From JAUUSJ01 sp051880475 (GTDB lineage: Bacteria; Bacillota; Clostridia; Lachnospirales; Lachnospiraceae), in assembly GCA_051880475.1 (NCBI GenBank), contig JBJEOA010000005.1, positions 9,455 through 73,454 of the forward strand: a stretch of DNA of 64,000 bases, given 5' to 3'. The position numbers and the translations under genes are program-made. Within the stretch, counting starts at the first letter, position 1; every line of letters starts with the position of its first letter. The notes beneath the pieces were generated by a model. The model made no database searches, was not told where the DNA came from, and saw only the letters and a list, made by a program, of their open reading frames with translations. Of the stretch, positions 62,065 through 64,000 are shown one piece after another.

Positions 62065-63711
62065 ATGGAATCATTAGGATTAATTTTAAGCACTGTTGAC
62101 GATTTCGTCTGGGGTCCTGTCATGCTTGTTCTCTTAGTCGGAACAGGTATCTATTTGACAGTTCGGCTACGTTTTTTGCCTTGGAGAAACCTCGGCTACG
62201 CCCTAAAAAGTACACTAAGTAAGGAAGCAAGAAAAAGTGATAAGGGATCAGGTGATATTTCCCCGTTCTCTGCATTAACAACAGCACTTGCCGCAACAAT
62301 CGGTACTGGTAATATCGTAGGTGTGGCAACTGCTATGGTATCTGGTGGACCTGGAGCTTTAGTGTGGATGTTAATTTCCGCCTGCTTTGGTCTCACAACA
62401 AAATTTAGTGAATGTATGCTAGCTATCAAGTACCGTGAGGTAAATGAAACCGGCGAGATGTCCGGCGGACCTATGTACACGATGAAACGCGGATTTAAGA
62501 ATAAGAAAGTCGGAGCTGTTCTCGGATGGCTCTTTGCCTTATTTGCAGTTATCGCCTCCTTCGGTATCGGTAACTTAACACAGGGTAACTCTATCGCTTC
62601 CTCTTTCCAGACTACATTCGGAGTCCCTACATGGATTACTGGTATTATTATCACTGTACTCGCACTTATTATCATTGTTGGCGGTATTCAGAGCATTTCT
62701 AAGGTATCTTCTATCGTTGTACCTTTAATGGCTATTTTCTATATTATCGCTGGTATTATCGTTATTATTGGAAATATCGCAAACGTGCCTTCTGGTATTG
62801 TTTTAATTATAAAAATGGCATTTTCACCAAAAGCTGTTAGCGGCGGTGTTCTCGGATCTGTCGTAGCTTCTATGATGGGAGCTATGCGTTTTGGTGTTGC
62901 TAGAGGATGCTTCTCTAACGAAGCTGGCATGGGTTCTGCTGCAATCACAGCTGCTGCCGCAACAACTGACCATCCTTGTCGTCAGGGATACATCAATATG
63001 ACTGGTACATTTTGGGATACCATCGTTGTCTGTACAATTACTGGTCTTTGTATCGCAAGCTCTGGTGTTCTTGGCAACACTCATGACACAATCAATTCTA
63101 CATACGCAGTATCAAATAATACTATTATTATTGAAAATTATGAGAAAGATAAAGCATTTGACGGAACAATTGATGTAAATGGAACAACCGTTACTTTGAC
63201 TGATTCGGTTCTCGGAAAAAGCCTTGTACTCACTCCTTTTGATGGCTCTAAAGTAGATACTACTACTTTAGTTGGAGCTTGGGTTGATTCCGATAAAAAT
63301 ATTTATGAATTTTCTGAAAATGGAGAATTCACTAAGAAAGAACTTTACGTCGGCTCTGCACTCACAATCGAGGCATTTAAAACAGTTCTCGGACCTGTCG
63401 GCGGATGGATTATCTGTATCGGAATCGGATTATTCGCTTTCTCCACCATTCTCGGCTGGGAGTATCACGGCGAGAAGGCTTTTGAGTATCTCCTCGGCAC
63501 ACATAAGTACAATATGATTTATCGTGTAGTCTTCTCCTTGATTGCATTCGTTGGAGCAACAACTACACTTAATATCGTTTGGAACTTCTCCGATATCGCC
63601 AATGCTCTTATGGCAATTCCAAACCTTATTTCTTTGATTGTACTCTCTAAAGTAATTGTAGATGAGGTAGATGAATTTGAGGAGATTTTGAAAAGAGAGG
63701 GAAGAAAATAA
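62065..63711 (+). CDS. AGCS sodium:alanine symporter with inserted extra domain
   Basis: The 548-residue protein shows all AGCS signatures (ALAATIGTGNIVGVATAMVSGGPGALVWM near residue 75, SGGPMYTM near 133, FSNEAGMGSAAITAA near 284). Compared with the 463-residue paralogue at 21177-22568 it carries about 85 extra residues at roughly 338-428, between two late membrane spans. The insert contains VLTPFDGSKV and LVGAWVDSDKNIYEFSENGEF, a beta-rich pattern like the W...Y-x-F...G core of small lipocalin-like extracellular domains. Na+-coupled alanine/glycine uptake is expected; the insert could sense or bind ligand. RBS AAAGGAGG. Confidence 0.9.
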   Translation: MESLGLILSTVDDFVWGPVMLVLLVGTGIYLTVRLRFLPWRNLGYALKSTLSKEARKSDKGSGDISPFSALTTALAATIGTGNIVGVATAMVSGGPGALVWMLISACFGLTTKFSECMLAIKYREVNETGEMSGGPMYTMKRGFKNKKVGAVLGWLFALFAVIASFGIGNLTQGNSIASSFQTTFGVPTWITGIIITVLALIIIVGGIQSISKVSSIVVPLMAIFYIIAGIIVIIGNIANVPSGIVLIIKMAFSPKAVSGGVLGSVVASMMGAMRFGVARGCFSNEAGMGSAAITAAAATTDHPCRQGYINMTGTFWDTIVVCTITGLCIASSGVLGNTHDTINSTYAVSNNTIIIENYEKDKAFDGTIDVNGTTVTLTDSVLGKSLVLTPFDGSKVDTTTLVGAWVDSDKNIYEFSENGEFTKKELYVGSALTIEAFKTVLGPVGGWIICIGIGLFAFSTILGWEYHGEKAFEYLLGTHKYNMIYRVVFSLIAFVGATTTLNIVWNFSDIANALMAIPNLISLIVLSKVIVDEVDEFEEILKREGRK

Positions 63712-63744
63712 CTAAATTTTTACAATTGAAAATTTATTTTAATC

Positions 63745-63801
63745 AAAAATAGCTTGCAGTGAATTTAACAATAGTTGATATTCACCACAAGCTATTTTTT
63801 T
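63745..63801. terminator. Bidirectional terminator after the second AGCS gene
   Basis: AAAAATAGCTTG-CA-GTGAAT pairs with ATTCAC-CA-CAAGCTATTTTT, with T tracts on both strands. Confidence 0.9.
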
Positions 63802-63814
63802 GTCAGATTATTCA

Positions 63815-63899
63815 TCACAGTCTTATATATAATTGTTCGTGTTCCACTAATGAGTAAATCAATTTTAAATCTTCACCAGAAGCATTATAAATCGCTGTA
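63815..63899 (-). pseudogene. 3' tail of an unidentified gene, possibly cut by an insertion
   Basis: The minus strand reads TAIYNASGEDLKLIYSLVEHEQ up to LYIRL and a TGA at 63815, just before the bidirectional terminator. This looks like a real protein C terminus. The frame continues to the right into sequence resembling the end of an IS200/IS605-type element, so the gene is probably interrupted at about 63900. Too short to name a family. Confidence 0.4.
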
Positions 63900-64000
63900 G
63901 TGAACTACTCGGCAACAAGTTACCGAGCTTCTTGCTTCAATCACTACTGCGTAGGCTACCATATACGGCAACGATACGTCTTACACAGTGTCCACAAGCG
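63900..64000 (-). mobile_element. Right end of an IS200/IS605-type (TnpB) element, partial
   Basis: Read on the minus strand, the sequence ends with GAAGCAAGAAG, the hairpin CTCGGTAAC-TT-GTTGCCGAG (63908-63927, one mismatch) and TAGTTCAC. This arrangement is typical of IS605-family right ends, where a subterminal hairpin precedes a TTCA(A/C) cleavage site and the segment overlaps the TnpB-associated guide RNA. The transposase or tnpB gene itself would lie beyond the window edge. No complete open frame is present in the visible 101 bp. Confidence 0.55.

Noticed and set aside
1..64000. CRISPR array, tRNA or rRNA genes, prophage
   Set aside because: No regularly spaced direct repeats, no tRNA cloverleaf and no phage structural genes were seen in reading the window; a dedicated scan was not possible.

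Overview
The window is AT-rich (roughly one third G+C by eye) Firmicute DNA with strong AGGAGG-type ribosome binding sites. The gene content (butyrate-producer-type acyl-CoA dehydrogenase, rubrerythrin, ABC-fed mannan utilisation, citrate lyase) points to an anaerobic gut member of the Lachnospiraceae. That assignment is inference; there is no rRNA or other phylogenetic marker here.

Layout. 1-2107: the 5' part of an oligoendopeptidase F gene and a NudC-like Nudix gene. 2202-14662: a citrate fermentation region. It holds a CitMHS citrate carrier, a hybrid sensor kinase, citG, citX, citC, an OmpR-type response regulator, citF-citE-citD, two half-size chromate-type transporter genes and a LysR gene. 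The carrier and citDEF promoters share a 16-bp palindrome and a second block downstream of it. 14672-31903: mixed genes. These are a very large secreted GH16 beta-glucanase with Ig-like and carbohydrate-binding modules, a CoA-type Nudix hydrolase, a GH32 invertase under cre-like operators, an AGCS symporter, an ARMT1/DUF89 protein, an XRE membrane regulator, a CPA2 antiporter, a MATE exporter, an AroE-like dehydrogenase, an M20 peptidase and an AAA-like/PD-(D/E)XK protein. 31904-33836: a small decayed patch of hypothetical genes ending in a YefM-YoeB toxin-antitoxin pair.

34043-39883 is a redox island: an HMGL-like aldolase, rubrerythrin, an Rrf2 regulator, a flavodiiron protein, and directly upstream of the latter an acyl-CoA dehydrogenase fused to the FAD half of EtfA and to rubredoxin. 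Together these look like a path that could carry electrons from an acyl-CoA to oxygen or peroxide. 39980-43429: a mannose-family PTS (IIAB, IIC, IID) with ManO/DUF956. 43679-45226: a single sirohaem nitrite/sulfite reductase.

45288-61475 is a beta-mannan (galacto-gluco-mannan) utilisation locus read right to left: GH36 alpha-galactosidase, LacI, ABC binding protein and two permeases, a membrane protein, YesL, CE2 acetylesterase, GH130_2, mannobiose/cellobiose 2-epimerase, GH130_1, phosphohexomutase and mannose-6-phosphate isomerase. Sugars enter through ABC, are deacetylated, de-galactosylated, epimerised and phosphorolysed to mannose 1-phosphate, then routed to fructose 6-phosphate. Two members of the locus, a GH1 beta-glucosidase and an SGNH esterase, survive only as internally deleted pseudogenes between GH130_2 and CE2.

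61476-64000: a 589-bp intergenic region with two strong hairpins, a second AGCS symporter carrying an extra inserted domain, and at the right edge what looks like the right end of an IS200/IS605-type element inserted into the tail of a gene.
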